64,000 nucleotides of DNA, from NCBI GenBank assembly GCA_013368325.1, contig JAACJK010000171.1, positions 124,001-188,000 on the forward strand, read 5' to 3'. Both the position numbers and the translations under genes were made by a program. The DNA comes from Ephemerocybe angulata (Eukaryota; Basidiomycota; Agaricomycetes; Agaricales; Psathyrellaceae). The notes beneath the pieces are model-generated. The model searched no databases, was not told where the DNA came from, and saw only the letters and a list, made by a program, of their open reading frames with translations. Every line of letters starts with the position of its first letter. Within the stretch, counting starts at the first letter, position 1. Positions 43,208-55,200 of the stretch are shown piece after piece.

Positions 43208-46200
43208 ATGTGGGCCCGCGTACTCGACCTTCTCATCGAAGTCTCGGTCGCTTCGAACACCGAGGAGACAAGGGACCTTGGGAACTTGAAGGCCGCTTCA
43301 GAACTCGAGGAATGCGCCAAGATAGTGAGAAACACCATCTGTGAATACCCTACTCTACATTGGTATGTACAGAAATTTTGACAGGAGCCGGTATTCACAA
43401 AAGCAGCGAGGTTGCAAAGTATGATGATAATTTTGCTAGGGCTTATAGAATCGACATGAAGGCGGTAGAGCATCTCAAAAGCTTCCGTGCAACGTTGAAG
43501 GGAAAGGTGGGTACTATAGCCTGCGAATCAGGCCGGGCAAAGAACTTAACGGTGTGGTAGCTCTCTCGTCTGGAAGGAGCCCCAAAAAGGCACCTGGTAC
43601 TTGCAGTCTACAGCCCATATATTCCCCCACTCGATGTATCTCAGGGAACCTCGGAGCTCCGACAGTATATTCAGCATAAAGTACACCGTACGTAGATCCC
43701 TGACCGATCCAGGGAATGTAACTGACGGTTGGTCTTTTTTCGCAGTTGTGTGCGCCGATGATTGGAGCCTGGCCGCAGTCATGGTTCTCTTCATGGAGGA
43801 ACTGAGAAAGTACAAGACCGGAGGGGAAAATGATTGGATTGGCCAAGGCTGGACCTTCTACAAATGCATCCCACTCTTCAGGAAAGAGTTCTCGTTCAAG
43901 GACGGCAAGGGCCGAATTGTTACGCGTGCCATTGGGGCCCCCAGTATGAATACGAAAGTGGTGGAGCTGGCAGCGAATATGCCCAACGACGGAACGAGCA
44001 AACACAGTCCCCTAGAGGTTTCCGTGCTCTCAGATCGGAAAACCTCGGTATTCTTCAATCCTTTTGCGGTCGGAAATGTTTTCAAATTCTCTAATCTATT
44101 GGTACTGAAAGGTGCATAGCTTTTCTATAATTATTTATCTTGGAGGGAAGACTGAATGTATCCTTACAGCCAAAGACGGGAGTCTTCACACACTAGACAC
44201 CCTCATACAGATGGCAAAGCTCCAAGCATCGCCAGAACTGAAAATTTGTCAGGTGCCAGCAGAAGTCGTCTCCGAATCTGGATCATACATCGATCCGGCT
44301 CTCTATGTTCCCGAATTGCAGGATATACATTCGCTCTTAGAACGCATTGTTGCGGAGGTACAAGAGGCAGCCAGCGATCATTATCATTGGACGTGCGTCC
44401 CAACACCCAGACTCCCCGAGCAATACCATTTCCTGGAATCCCCCGCGTCGTACCCCCGACGATTGCTTACCACGGTACCGATTCCGCGACCACTAGCCCC
44501 AGCTTTTTCTCTACCGAACCATGGACCGCTTCGCCAGACGCCTTTACCTTCGAAGCTAACTTCAACACCCGCCGCCGCACCACCTCCCGCTCCGCTGGCA
44601 CCACCTCAGACAGTGCTGACTCCCGTTTCCATTGATCATCACCCACCAACCCTAACTCCCGATCTACGAACCCCTGAATCAAACGATACCACGGTATCGT
44701 CTGCTCAGACTCCTTCGCATACAGACGGAATAGCTCCAATACCACCTGCTGCAACACTTTCCGATCCACCACCCACTCCTGCTATACCGTCTGCCCCGAC
44801 GCCTATTGAACCCATATCCAATGATCTAACACCCCTTGCACTAGCACCGCTGACTTCCGTTTCCCTCGGTCATCATCCACCAACCCTAACTCCCGATTTA
44901 CCAGCCCCTGGATCAAACGATACTACGGTATCCTCTGCTCAGACACCTTCGCGTGCGGCTGTAACGACTCCGATACCGCCTGCTGCAACACCTGCCGATC
45001 CACCACCCCCTCCTGCTATACCGACTACCCCGACGCCTATTGAACCCATTCCCCCTGATCCAACACCCCCTGCATCAGCACCTACCCTATCGACGGCATC
45101 CTCCGTGGCGTTGAGTGGTCACCCCGACGATGGCTCGCCTTGCACAACTCAAGGAACTTCCAGTCAAGGTATGGACTCACACATACCAATATGTCACTGT
45201 CTACGATCTGACGACCCTCCGTAATCCAGCTCCGAAGCCGCTGGGCAACATTGACTTGTTCAACGCTGCGACACCTAATGAACCCATTCCCCAAGCTTCA
45301 ATGGCACCCCCTCAGGCATCAGCACCTAACCTCTCGGCGGCATCCTCAGGGGCGTTGCTGAGTGGCCAGCCCGACGATGGCTCGACTAGCACAGCGGCCC
45401 AACGAACTTTCAGTCAAGGTAGGGGTTCACCCATACCAATATATCACTGGCTACCGTACCCCCTTATCGATCTGACGACCCTTCGACATCCAGCTCCTAA
45501 GCCGCGGGGCGGCATTAGCTTATTCGATGCTGCACAACAGTTTTCAACGAGGGACGTGACGACGACGGTAGTCAGCGGGAACTACACCTATAATGTCGTG
45601 AACCACAACCACAACCACGGCAACATCCCCTTAAATGATGGCGCAGAAGGTACGTTTCAAAAGTGCAGGCGGGAAGAAAGGTGCTCAAGTGACATACCAT
45701 ATATTATGCTGTAGCGTCGGTCGAGGAGATCGTCATCTGGCTCAAGGGCCCGAAGTTTAGGCGGATCTACGAAGAGGCCCTGAGCCAGCACTCGCTCGGC
45801 ACAGGACTGTGGTTCATCGAGTCTGTCGAATTTCGTCAGCTGGTGGAGGGAAGGGATGTAATAGTCTGGGGTACAGGGATGCGTAAGTCGTTGTCGATAC
45901 CATTTTAACTGTACGAAACCTTATCATGATGCCAAAACAGCTTGTGGGGGTAAAACAGTCATATCGTGCGTATCTCGTGTAAGGATTGGCGCCAGTAGGA
46001 GAACTTACCCGTCTCCAATATAGGGCCTTCTCTTTCCAGCGATTGAAACAGATATTCAACGTCCAAGAATTCGGTGTCGCCATCGTCGGCGCGTATATTC
46101 GATACATGGAACGACCGTCGTTACGGGATATCTTTGCGGGTCTCCTTGCCCAACTCGCTGAAGATCATCCGCGCGCTTGCGACTATTTGCGATACGTGTA

Positions 46201-47346
46201 CTTCGGAAAGAAACGAGAGGAGCTCAGCGATATGGACTTGGCCGAGTCGCTGGAAGGGGCCATCAGGATACTCTCTAAAGTGATCTTGATCATTGACGGC
46301 CTCGACGAGGCAGACGATCTAGTGAAGGATAAGCTGCTCCAAAGGCTCCCTCATCTAGGCGCCAACGTTCTAATAACTTCGCGCCCACTCGAGCTATACG
46401 CTCATTACATACCGGATGCCATGCGTATTTCCATCGAGGCACGCGGCAATGACATCGACCATTTTATCGAAGGGAAAATCAATTCGAGTTCCACGCTGAA
46501 AGCTATCCTAGACTCCAAGCCCAATGCGACTAAAGAGTTACAGAAGCGTGTACGGGAGAGTTCGAAAGGGATGTAAGTTCTAAATTGAATCCCTATTCCA
46601 TATAACATGACATGTTAACTTCAGTCCAGGTTCTGTGTGGCCGAACTGCAGATGGAGAGTGTTCTCAACGCCAGGAGTATCAGCGCTGTGCGGAAGGCGG
46701 TAAACCGATACCCCAAAGGTGTCAATGTCATGTACGAACGCACCTGGGAGCGAATCAAGGACCAATCGGCCGGTGATATCTCAATAGTCCACCGTGTCTT
46801 CATCTGGATGCTACACTCGGCGAGGGACCTTTCTGTTCACGAGCTCCAAGATGCTTTAGCAGTCTCATTCGAAGACAAGACGTATGACGCAGAACATCTC
46901 ATTCCCGTGCCTGTGATACTCTCCATGTGCAAGGGACTTGTGGTCGTGGAAGAGCGCGGGCGTGAAAACTCCGACGAGGGCGGCGGCGGCGGCCAACTCG
47001 ATTCATACCTCCGGTTCGTCCGTAAGTCCTTATCTCATTCTAGTAGACATAGCAGGACGTGACGCACATCTAAGACGACACTACCCACGAGTACCTCAAG
47101 CGCGTTCAGTTCCCAAACTTCCCTTCTCCTCAAACTTACATGGCTGTTACTTGTGCCGTCTATTTGCGGGAACACCAAGGAGAGCTTCATGCCGGGGATT
47201 TGGACATCGATTTTGACGAGGAGTCTAGCTCCTTCCTTGGATACGCCAGCGAGCACTGGGAAAAGCACGCGGAGGCCTCAGAATCAGAAGGCTCACTTGA
47301 TCCGTCCCTCAGATCTTTCATTTTTGGGTCCAGCTTGGACGATTAA
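43208..47346 (+). CDS. NACHT-domain NTPase (NLR-like), novel N-terminus, no C-terminal repeats
   Basis: STAND-type NTPase of the kind thought to act in fungal non-self recognition. Parts: a helix-rich start (MWARVLDLLIEVSVASNTEE); an unknown domain encoded around 43560-44400 (VVCADDWSLAAVMVLFMEEL, HTLDTLIQMAKL, YVPELQDIHSLLERIVAEVQ); a proline-rich linker with internal duplications; then SGNYTYNVVNHNHNHGNIP. The core follows: VEEIVIWLKGPKFRRIYEEA, Walker A GTGMPCGGKT split from the next exon, Walker B VILIIDGLDEADD, sensor NVLITSRPL. After it come the GPI-inositol-deacylase-like winged-helix region (RYPKGVNVMYERTWERIKDQ, FVHDTTHEYLKR, ASEHWEKHA) and stop at 47346. Normally ankyrin, WD40 or TPR repeats follow; none is present. 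The N-terminal exon chain (43208-43560) is not resolved. Confidence 0.75.
44615..45540 (+). repeat. Two tandem duplications in the NACHT linker
   Basis: First, a 234-nt unit (44615-44848) repeats at 44849-45080: both encode HHPPTLTPDL, NDTTVSSAQTPS and PIPPAA followed by TPIEPI. Second, a 244-nt unit (from 45072) repeats from 45316 and includes an intron: both copies read SALLSGHPDD/SGALLSGQPDDG, splice after CAA G, carry introns ending in CCAG, and resume with APKPxGxIxLFxAA. Both periods keep the frame (78 codons; exon part in phase). Confidence 0.85.
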
Positions 47347-49272
47347 ATTGGCGAAGGCGCAGTTTGTATTGCCGCCCGATGTCCAAAATACTCGCCTTCG
47401 CCTTCACCTTACCTACCGCCACCCAACCCCCTTCAAATACAAATCAGTAGCCACCTGAACCGACTTCGGCACCCTCCCAATTCAAAGTCCAAGTCCCCCT
47501 CTATCCCGCCTCCTCACAGGCCCAGGCACCGAGATACACCCACCCGCAGTAACAGGCCCACTCTTGCCAAATCCGGCCCAGAGGACGGAATTCCAGGGGC
47601 AAACGCCCTTTTCCTTTATTTAAGGCTTTATTGGGAGCCAGTGAAGTAACCGCGCGGAGAAACGAGTCCACGAACCGGGACATCATGATGGTACAGCCGC
47701 CAGACGGGCAAGGATGAGGCCTGGTTCATAGTCGCATTCTTCTTCATACTTAGGCACACGCCTCTGGGAGCCTTTGATCATTGGTTGTGAAGTGAAAGTT
47801 TGAGCGACCGTTCGGCGAAGGGCATAGATCCTCGGATTCACTGTTCTGATATTATCGTTCCATTCATACATATGTACCTGGTTAGGCATTTTTACCATAT
47901 TCAGACTGAGGTTCGATCCTGTAGCTTGAACTCCCGAATACGCCAAAATTCGTCGCAAAAATCTCCCCCTTTCTTGGCTATTTTCGTTGCATGAATGGAT
48001 CAGACTTATGGGCGCCTAAAATTTAGCCTTCTTCGTCCAGACTCCAACTTGCGGCGTTTTAGGATCGATTTTCAAGGGTCTGGGGTACTTACGCGAGTGT
48101 ACTGGGTTGTTTGTCCTCTTTGTGCCTTTCCTCCTAAGCATTACAGACTCTGGGTATGGGTTCGTGTGCTCGAGCAGAACTGGTCTCGGTTTCCGAGGTT
48201 GGGGGTGGGGATGGGGCCCGCGCAGCTCAAGAAGGCTGGACACTCAGGTACATTATCAGAATATGTCGTATTTGTCAACTTTCGATTCCTGAGCAATTTT
48301 GATCAGCAAAATGTATACTCAAGTCAAACTTTCCAACATAAAGTAGCAGATTTTCTGTGCCATCTACCAACCCGGCTACCTGAAGTAGCAATTAACAGCT
48401 GCCACTCTGCATGGTCTCGCTCGTGGCGAGACCTCACATAGTCTCCTGTCTTATTCTTATTTCGACGCCTGTCTCGATGGTATACTACGATATAGCTGTA
48501 GGGGGATGACCGTAGAGCTCGGTGGGCTCGTGTGTACACTGTGTAGTAGGTGAGCGGTTTAGTCAAGGTTTAGTTATCGATCGGTCGGTCGGACAAGATT
48601 GGGGCAAGGGCGGGTCGAACTTTGCTCAAGTTGGACCGTTGTGGAGTGCGGATAGGCAGCGCTTAAGTAGAAGCGGTTTGAAAGGGCGGTGGCTGCGGTG
48701 GGGATAGGGGCTGTGAAATGGAAGATGGATTTGGCGCCGGTTTCAAGTTGGTGCTGTTTGGCGCGGCCTGGTTTGGCGAATTGGGCTTGAATTGGGCGTC
48801 GGGGATTGTGGTTGAGTGGGTTAGATGGATTGAATAGATTGAACATATCCTGTCTGGAATCGGTTTGTAGCTCTATGAAGTTGTTGCGATTTCGGCGACA
48901 CGGTCTGTTCTCCGACCGCCAGGCACAAGTTTGACGTCGGCCGACGATTCGAGGGATCGACGGCGGGATAATGATGGGATCATGATCGATCTTGTTTGTT
49001 CGTGCCAAACAGAGCGGAAAAAAGTAGATTAGATGGGCCGCAAATTTCAAGGCTCCTCTTCTTTTCTCCTCTTCCTCCACACGCCAGATACCTTGCTGCT
49101 GCTCCGAGTCAATCTGTATCTATCCGGGTGTGGAGGAAGACGAGACAAGATTCGACCGACGACGACGACGATCAAGACCACTACTACTATAATTCTATCT
49201 GCTTGTCTTTGGACAGACGCTCTCGCTCGCTCTATCCATCCTTGATTCGATTCGATTCGATCGACTACTAAA
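47347..49272. other. 1.9-kb intergenic region upstream of URA2
   Basis: 3' flank of the NACHT gene, then the URA2 promoter. ORFs (e.g. 47683-47958 minus, 47995-48441 plus) lack domain signals. GCGCTTAA occurs at 48659. CGGTCGGTCGG near 48590 and pyrimidine-rich stretches near 49050-49090 and 49200-49260 precede the URA2 start. No gene seen. Confidence 0.5.
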
Positions 49273-52200
49273 ATGTCTGCTGCTGCTGCTGCTGCTGCTG
49301 CTACTGCTATAGGGCTCGGTGCTGTTGGGGGTGTGCAGGTGGTATTAGGAGGAGCCGGGGGGCTGTTGGCTCCCCCGCTACGGTCGGTGTTGCGGCTGCT
49401 CTGCCTGCGGCGCCGGTGACGAGCCCGGTGGATGGGGAGGGCAGTGTGGAGGCTGTTCTGGAGTTTGTGGATGGGAGTGCGTTCAGGGGTATCAGCTTTG
49501 GTGCGGAGGGCAAGAGTGTTAGTGGAGAGTGTGTGTTTCAAACTGGTGGGTCTTTTCGTTCTGGCGCCTATCTTATCTTTTTCTTCTCGGGCACGTTTTT
49601 CGTGGGGAACGGAACGGACGCTGACCATCTTTCATCACCCACCTTGCTTCCGTCCATCACCACCGCATCTGCCTCCACCCCCGCTCCCGCAATGCCCCCT
49701 CCGCAGGCATGGTCGGGTACACCGAGTCCCTGACGGACCCATCGTACGAAGGCCAGATTCTCGTGCTCACCTACCCTCTGCTCGGCAACTACGGCGTGCC
49801 CTCGCGCGCCACGGAGGGCGACGAGCTCCCGGAGCACTTCGAGAGCAGCCGCATCCACATCGCGGCGCTCGTCGTTGGCAACTACACCGAAGAGTTCAGC
49901 CACTTCCTCGCGACCAGCTCGCTCGGCGCGTGGCTCAAGGAGAACGGCGTCCCCGCCATCTACGGCGTCGACACCCGCGCGCTGACGAAGAAGATCAGGG
50001 AGGAGGGGAGCACGCTCGGACGCGTTCTCGCGCGGAAGGCGGGGGGAGCTGTTGGAAGGCCTGCGTTCCCCGAGGCGCATGCCGCGCTGGCGAGCGTGCC
50101 TGGTACGCCGTTCCCCTGGCGCGAGGACTATGTGGACGTCGCGTGGAGCAACCCGAACGAGAAGAACTTGGTCGCGGAGGTGTCGATCAAGGCGCCGAGG
50201 GTCTACGCGCCCAAGGGCGAGGCGAAGCTGCATCCGAGCGGGAGGAATCTGAGGGTGCTGGCGCTCGACGTCGGCATGAAGTACAACCAGATCAGGTGCT
50301 TCGTGAACCGCGGGGTGGAGCTCAAGGTCGTGCCCTGGGACTACGACTTCCTCGCGCCGGGCGAAGAGGCGTACGATGGCCTGTTCGTGTCGAACGGGCC
50401 TGGTGACCCGACGATGGTGCAGGAGACGGTGGAGAGGCTGAGGAAGGCGATGGAGGGCAACACGCCGATGTTTGGGATTTGTCTGGGGCATCAGCTTATG
50501 GCGCTCGCTGCGGGTGCGAAGACGAGCAAGATGAAGTACGGGAACCGCGGGCACAACATTCCATGCACGGACGCGGTCAGCGGGAGGTGTTACATCACGA
50601 GTCAGAACCACGGTTACCAGGTCGAGGCGGAGAGTTTGCCGGTGGGGTGGAAGGAGCTGTTCAGGAACGCGAACGATGGGAGCAACGAGGGTATCGTTTG
50701 CGAGGGCAAGCCGTTCTTCAGTGTGCAGTTCCATCCGGAGAGCACGCCTGGGCCGCGCGACACCGAGTTCCTCTTCGACGTCTTCATCCAGAACATCCTC
50801 GACTGCCAGGCGTTGGAGGGCTCGTATGTGCCTATCAAGATGCCCGGCGGGTTGAAGGCGGACAACGACGCGCGCATCCCGAGGGAAAAGCTCAGCAAGG
50901 TCATCATCCTGGGCAGCGGTGGGTTGTCCATTGGTCAGGCTGGCGAGTTCGACTACTCGGGAAGTCAGGCGATCAAGGCGCTCAAGGAGGAGGGCATCTA
51001 TACCATCATGGTCAACCCGAACATCGCGACTATCGCCACCTCCAAGGGTCTCGCGGACAAGGTCTACTTCCTCCCTGTCACCCCCGAGTTCGTGCGCAAG
51101 ATCATCAAGTACGAGCAGCCGGACGGCATCTACGTGACGTTTGGAGGGCAGACCGCGTTGAATGTGGGTATCAAGCTCAAGGACGAGTTTGAGGGGCTTG
51201 GCGTCAAGGTGTTGGGTACGCAGATCGACACGATCATCACGACGGAGGATCGTCAGCTCTTCGCCGACGCCATGGCGGAGATTAGGGAGAAGTGTGCGGA
51301 GAGCAGTACGGCGACGACGGTGGAGGAGGCAATAAACGCTGCGGCGACGATTGGCTACCCTGTTATTGTGCGTGCGGCGTATGCGCTTGGCGGGTTGGGA
51401 AGTGGGTTCGCGCAGGATGAGGAGGGGTTGAGGGCGCTTTGCGATAAGGCGTTTGCGACCAGTCCGCAGGTTTTGGTGGAGAAGAGTATGAAGGGGTGGA
51501 AGGAGATCGAGTATGAGGTGGTCAGGGATTGCAGGGACAACTGCATCACTGTCTGTAACATGGAGGTGAGTTGTTTCTTTCGTTCCGAGTGCTGTCTTCA
51601 TCGTACTCATGTTATCGTTTGTAGAACTTCGATCCTCTCGGTATCCACACTGGTGACTCTATCGTCGTTGCACCCTCGCAGACCCTCTCGGACTCGGACT
51701 ACAACATGCTGCGTACGACGGCGGTGAACGTCATCCGTCACCTCGGTGTCGTTGGCGAGTGCAACATCCAGTACGCGCTCAACCCCGCGTCGCAGGAGTA
51801 CTGCATCATCGAGGTCAACGCGCGTCTCTCGCGTTCCTCCGCGCTCGCGTCCAAGGCCACTGGCTACCCTCTCGCATTCATCGCTGCGAAGCTCGGACTG
51901 GGCATCCCGTTGAACGAGATCAAGAACTCGGTGACGAAGGAGACTTCGGCGTGCTTTGAGCCCAGCTTGGATTACTGTGTCGTCAAGATCCCTCGATGGG
52001 ACTTGAAGAAGTTTAACAGGGTCAGCAGGTTGTTGAGTTCGAGCATGAAGAGTGTTGGCGAGGTTATGGCGATTGGGAGGACTTTCGAGGAGACGATCCA
52101 GAAGGCGATTCGGTCGATTGATGATCAGTTCAATGGGTTTGCCAAGGTGCGTCTTCATTCGTCTTTTCCTTGTGTATGAGGAGGCTGATGTACGATTATT

Positions 52201-55200
52201 GTAGAATGACCTTGTGGAGAACATTGACGAGGAGCTTGTGAACCCCACTGATAAGCGGGTGTTCGCTATCTCGACTGCGTTCCATCGCGGGTACAGCGTC
52301 GATAAGGTGCACCAGATGACCAATATCGACAAGTGGTTCCTTAGCCGCCTCTATGATATCTTCAAGATCGAGAAGCAGCTTTCGTACGTCCCCTTTTCAT
52401 CAATTGATATGATATAGAATTATGAGCTAACGTGGTGTAATCATTCTTCTACCTAGGTCCTGCACCGCAGCCAACCTTCCTATTAGCCTTCTCAGGCGCT
52501 CGAAGCAGTACGGTTTCTCCGATCGTCAGGTTGCTGCATGCATCAGTTCCACCGAGCTCGCCGTGCGCCAGCTCCGCCGCGAGTCCAACATCTCGCCGTT
52601 CGTCAAGCAGATCGATACTGTCGCTGCCGAGTTCCCCGCGTTCACCAACTACCTCTACCTCACCTACAATGCGGTCGAGCACGACATCCAGTTTGAGGAC
52701 CGCGGTGTCATGGTTCTGGGCTCCGGCGTGTACCGTATTGGATCGTCCGTCGAGTTCGATTGGTGCGCCGTGCGCGCGATTCGTACTCTGCGCGAGCAGG
52801 GGCTCCCGACTGTCATGGTCAACTACAACCCCGAGACGGTCAGTACCGACTACGACGAGGCCGACCGACTCTACTTCGAGAACATCAGCCTCGAGACGAT
52901 CATGGACATCTATGACGCGGAGCAGTCGCGCGGAGTCATCCTCGCCATGGGTGGCCAGACCCCGAACAACATCGCCCTCCCGCTGTACAGGCAGAACGTC
53001 AAGATCTACGGCACGTCGCCCGAGATGATCGATACCGCGGAGAACAGGTACAAGTTCTCGAGGTTGTTGGACGAGATCGAGGTGGACCAGCCGAAGTGGA
53101 AGGAGCTCTCGAGCTTCGAGGAGGCGAACAAGTTCTGCGAGAGCGTCGGGTACCCCGTGCTCGTGCGCCCGTCGTACGTCCTTTCGGGCGCTGCGATGAA
53201 CGTCGTGTCTACTCCGGATGATCTGGTCAACTACCTTACGCAGGCGGCGGAAGTCTCGCGCGAGCACCCGGTCGTCATCAGCAAGTACATCGAGCAGGCG
53301 AAGGAGATCGAGATGGACGCGGTCGCGAAGGACGGCAAGATGGTCATGCACTACATCTCGGAGCACGTCGAGAACGCCGGTGTGCATTCGGGCGACGCGA
53401 CGCTCATCCACCCGCCGCAGGACCTCGACCCGCAGACCGTGCGCCAGATTGAAGAGGCTACGGCGAAGATCGGCAATGCGCTCAACGTGACGGGCCCGTT
53501 CAACATCCAGTTTATCGCGAAGAACAACGAGATCAAGGTCATCGAGTGTAATTTGCGTGCGGCGAGGAGTTTCCCGTTCGTGAGCAAGGTGACGGGGATC
53601 GACGCGATTGAGATGGCGACGAAGGTGATGATGGGGATCCCCGTGGAGCCGTACCCCGAGAGCAACATGCCGGCGGACTATGTCGGTGTGAAGGTGCCGC
53701 AGTTCAGCTTTAGCAGGTTGAGTGGGGCGGATCCTGTCTTAGGTGTGGAGATGGCGAGTACGGGAGAGGTTGCGTGCTTTGGGAGGGACAAGTATGAGGC
53801 GTATCTCAAGGCGCTGATCTCGACGGGGATTGTGCCGCCGAAGAAGAATATTTTGTTCAGTGTGGGGAGTTATAGGGAGAAGTTGGAGATTCTGGGGAGT
53901 GTGCAGAAGTTGAGCGCTGCTGGGTATAATATCTTTGCCACCAGTGGAACGGCGGATTTCTTCTCGGAGCATGGTGTGCCGTGTAAGGTGCGCAGTCTTC
54001 ACCTCCCTTTCTCTCTCCTCTGCATAGTACTGATTATATTTGATACTTCTATAGTACCTCGAGACTCTCGGCGCGGACGGCGGCGAACAGAAGTCAGAGT
54101 ACTCCCTCACCCAGCATCTCGCGAACAACCTCATCGACATGTACATCAACTTGCCCTCGAAGAACCACTACCGACGCCCTGCAAGCTACGCCAGCAAGGG
54201 GTACCATACCCGTCGCATGGCGGTGGACTTTGCCGTACCGCTCATCACCAACGTCAAGAACGCCAAGATGCTCGCGGAGGCGCTCATCCGGCGTCTCCCG
54301 CTCGACGTGTCGAGCATCGACGCCAAGTCGAGCTACGAGACGCACATCTTCCCCGGCCTTGTGAACGTCGCGGCGTTCGTGCCCCGTATTCAGGACCTGG
54401 CGGACGCGACGAAGGCGGCTGTGAGGGGAGGGTTTACGACGGCGGTCGTGCTGCCTGTCGGCGAGAGCGAGGCTGAGGCGGTGACCGGGCGCGCGGGACT
54501 TGATCTGGCGAAGGCGGGTGTTGCGGCAGCCGCGCATTGCAATGTGGCCCTTGGCCTCACGGCGACGGCGGAGAACGCGGGTGCGTTCGACGAGGAGCTC
54601 CAGGCGGATGTCAAGAGTCTCTTTGTCCCTGGGTCGCTCCCTGTTGCTGCTGTGAGCGCGCACTTTGGCTCGTGGGGCCCCGAGAGGCCTGTCGTCACCG
54701 ACGCGAAGGGTGCTGAGCTCGCCTCCGTTCTTCTGCTCGCGAGCTTGAATGGGAGGAGCGTGCATGTTACGGATGTGAAGGGCAGGGAGGACTTAATGCT
54801 CATTGGCCTCGCGAAGGGCAAGGGGCTGCAGGTGACGTGCGACGTGTCTGTGTACTCGCTGTTCTTTGCGAAGGAGCAGTATGGCGGTGCGGCGGCGTTG
54901 CCAGCGGAGGAGGACAGGAAGGCGTTGTGGGCGAACTTGAAGGAGGTGGACGCATTCTCTGTCGGGCCCGCTCCGTATAAGCTTGCGAAGGAGAGGAAGG
55001 AGGCGGGAGGCGCGGCGTCGGGTGTGGAGGAGGCATTGCCGTTGCTCTTGACGGCCGTGGTGGAGGGCAGGTTGGCGCTTGAGGATATCCGGAAGAGGAT
55101 GCACGACAACCCAATTGCGATCTTTGGAATCCCCGAGCAGACGCATACGACGGTGGAGGTTGTGCTCGGGCGTCGCGCGCCGTTCAAGAACGCGGCGGCG

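Noticed and set aside
49568..51610. 680-codon minus-strand ORF
   Set aside because: It lies exactly antisense to the conserved URA2 coding sequence and mirrors its GC-rich third positions (Leu/Arg/His-rich), with no domain of its own.
52449..53411. 320-codon minus-strand ORF
   Set aside because: Antisense shadow of the CPSase C half; composition is that of reversed codons.
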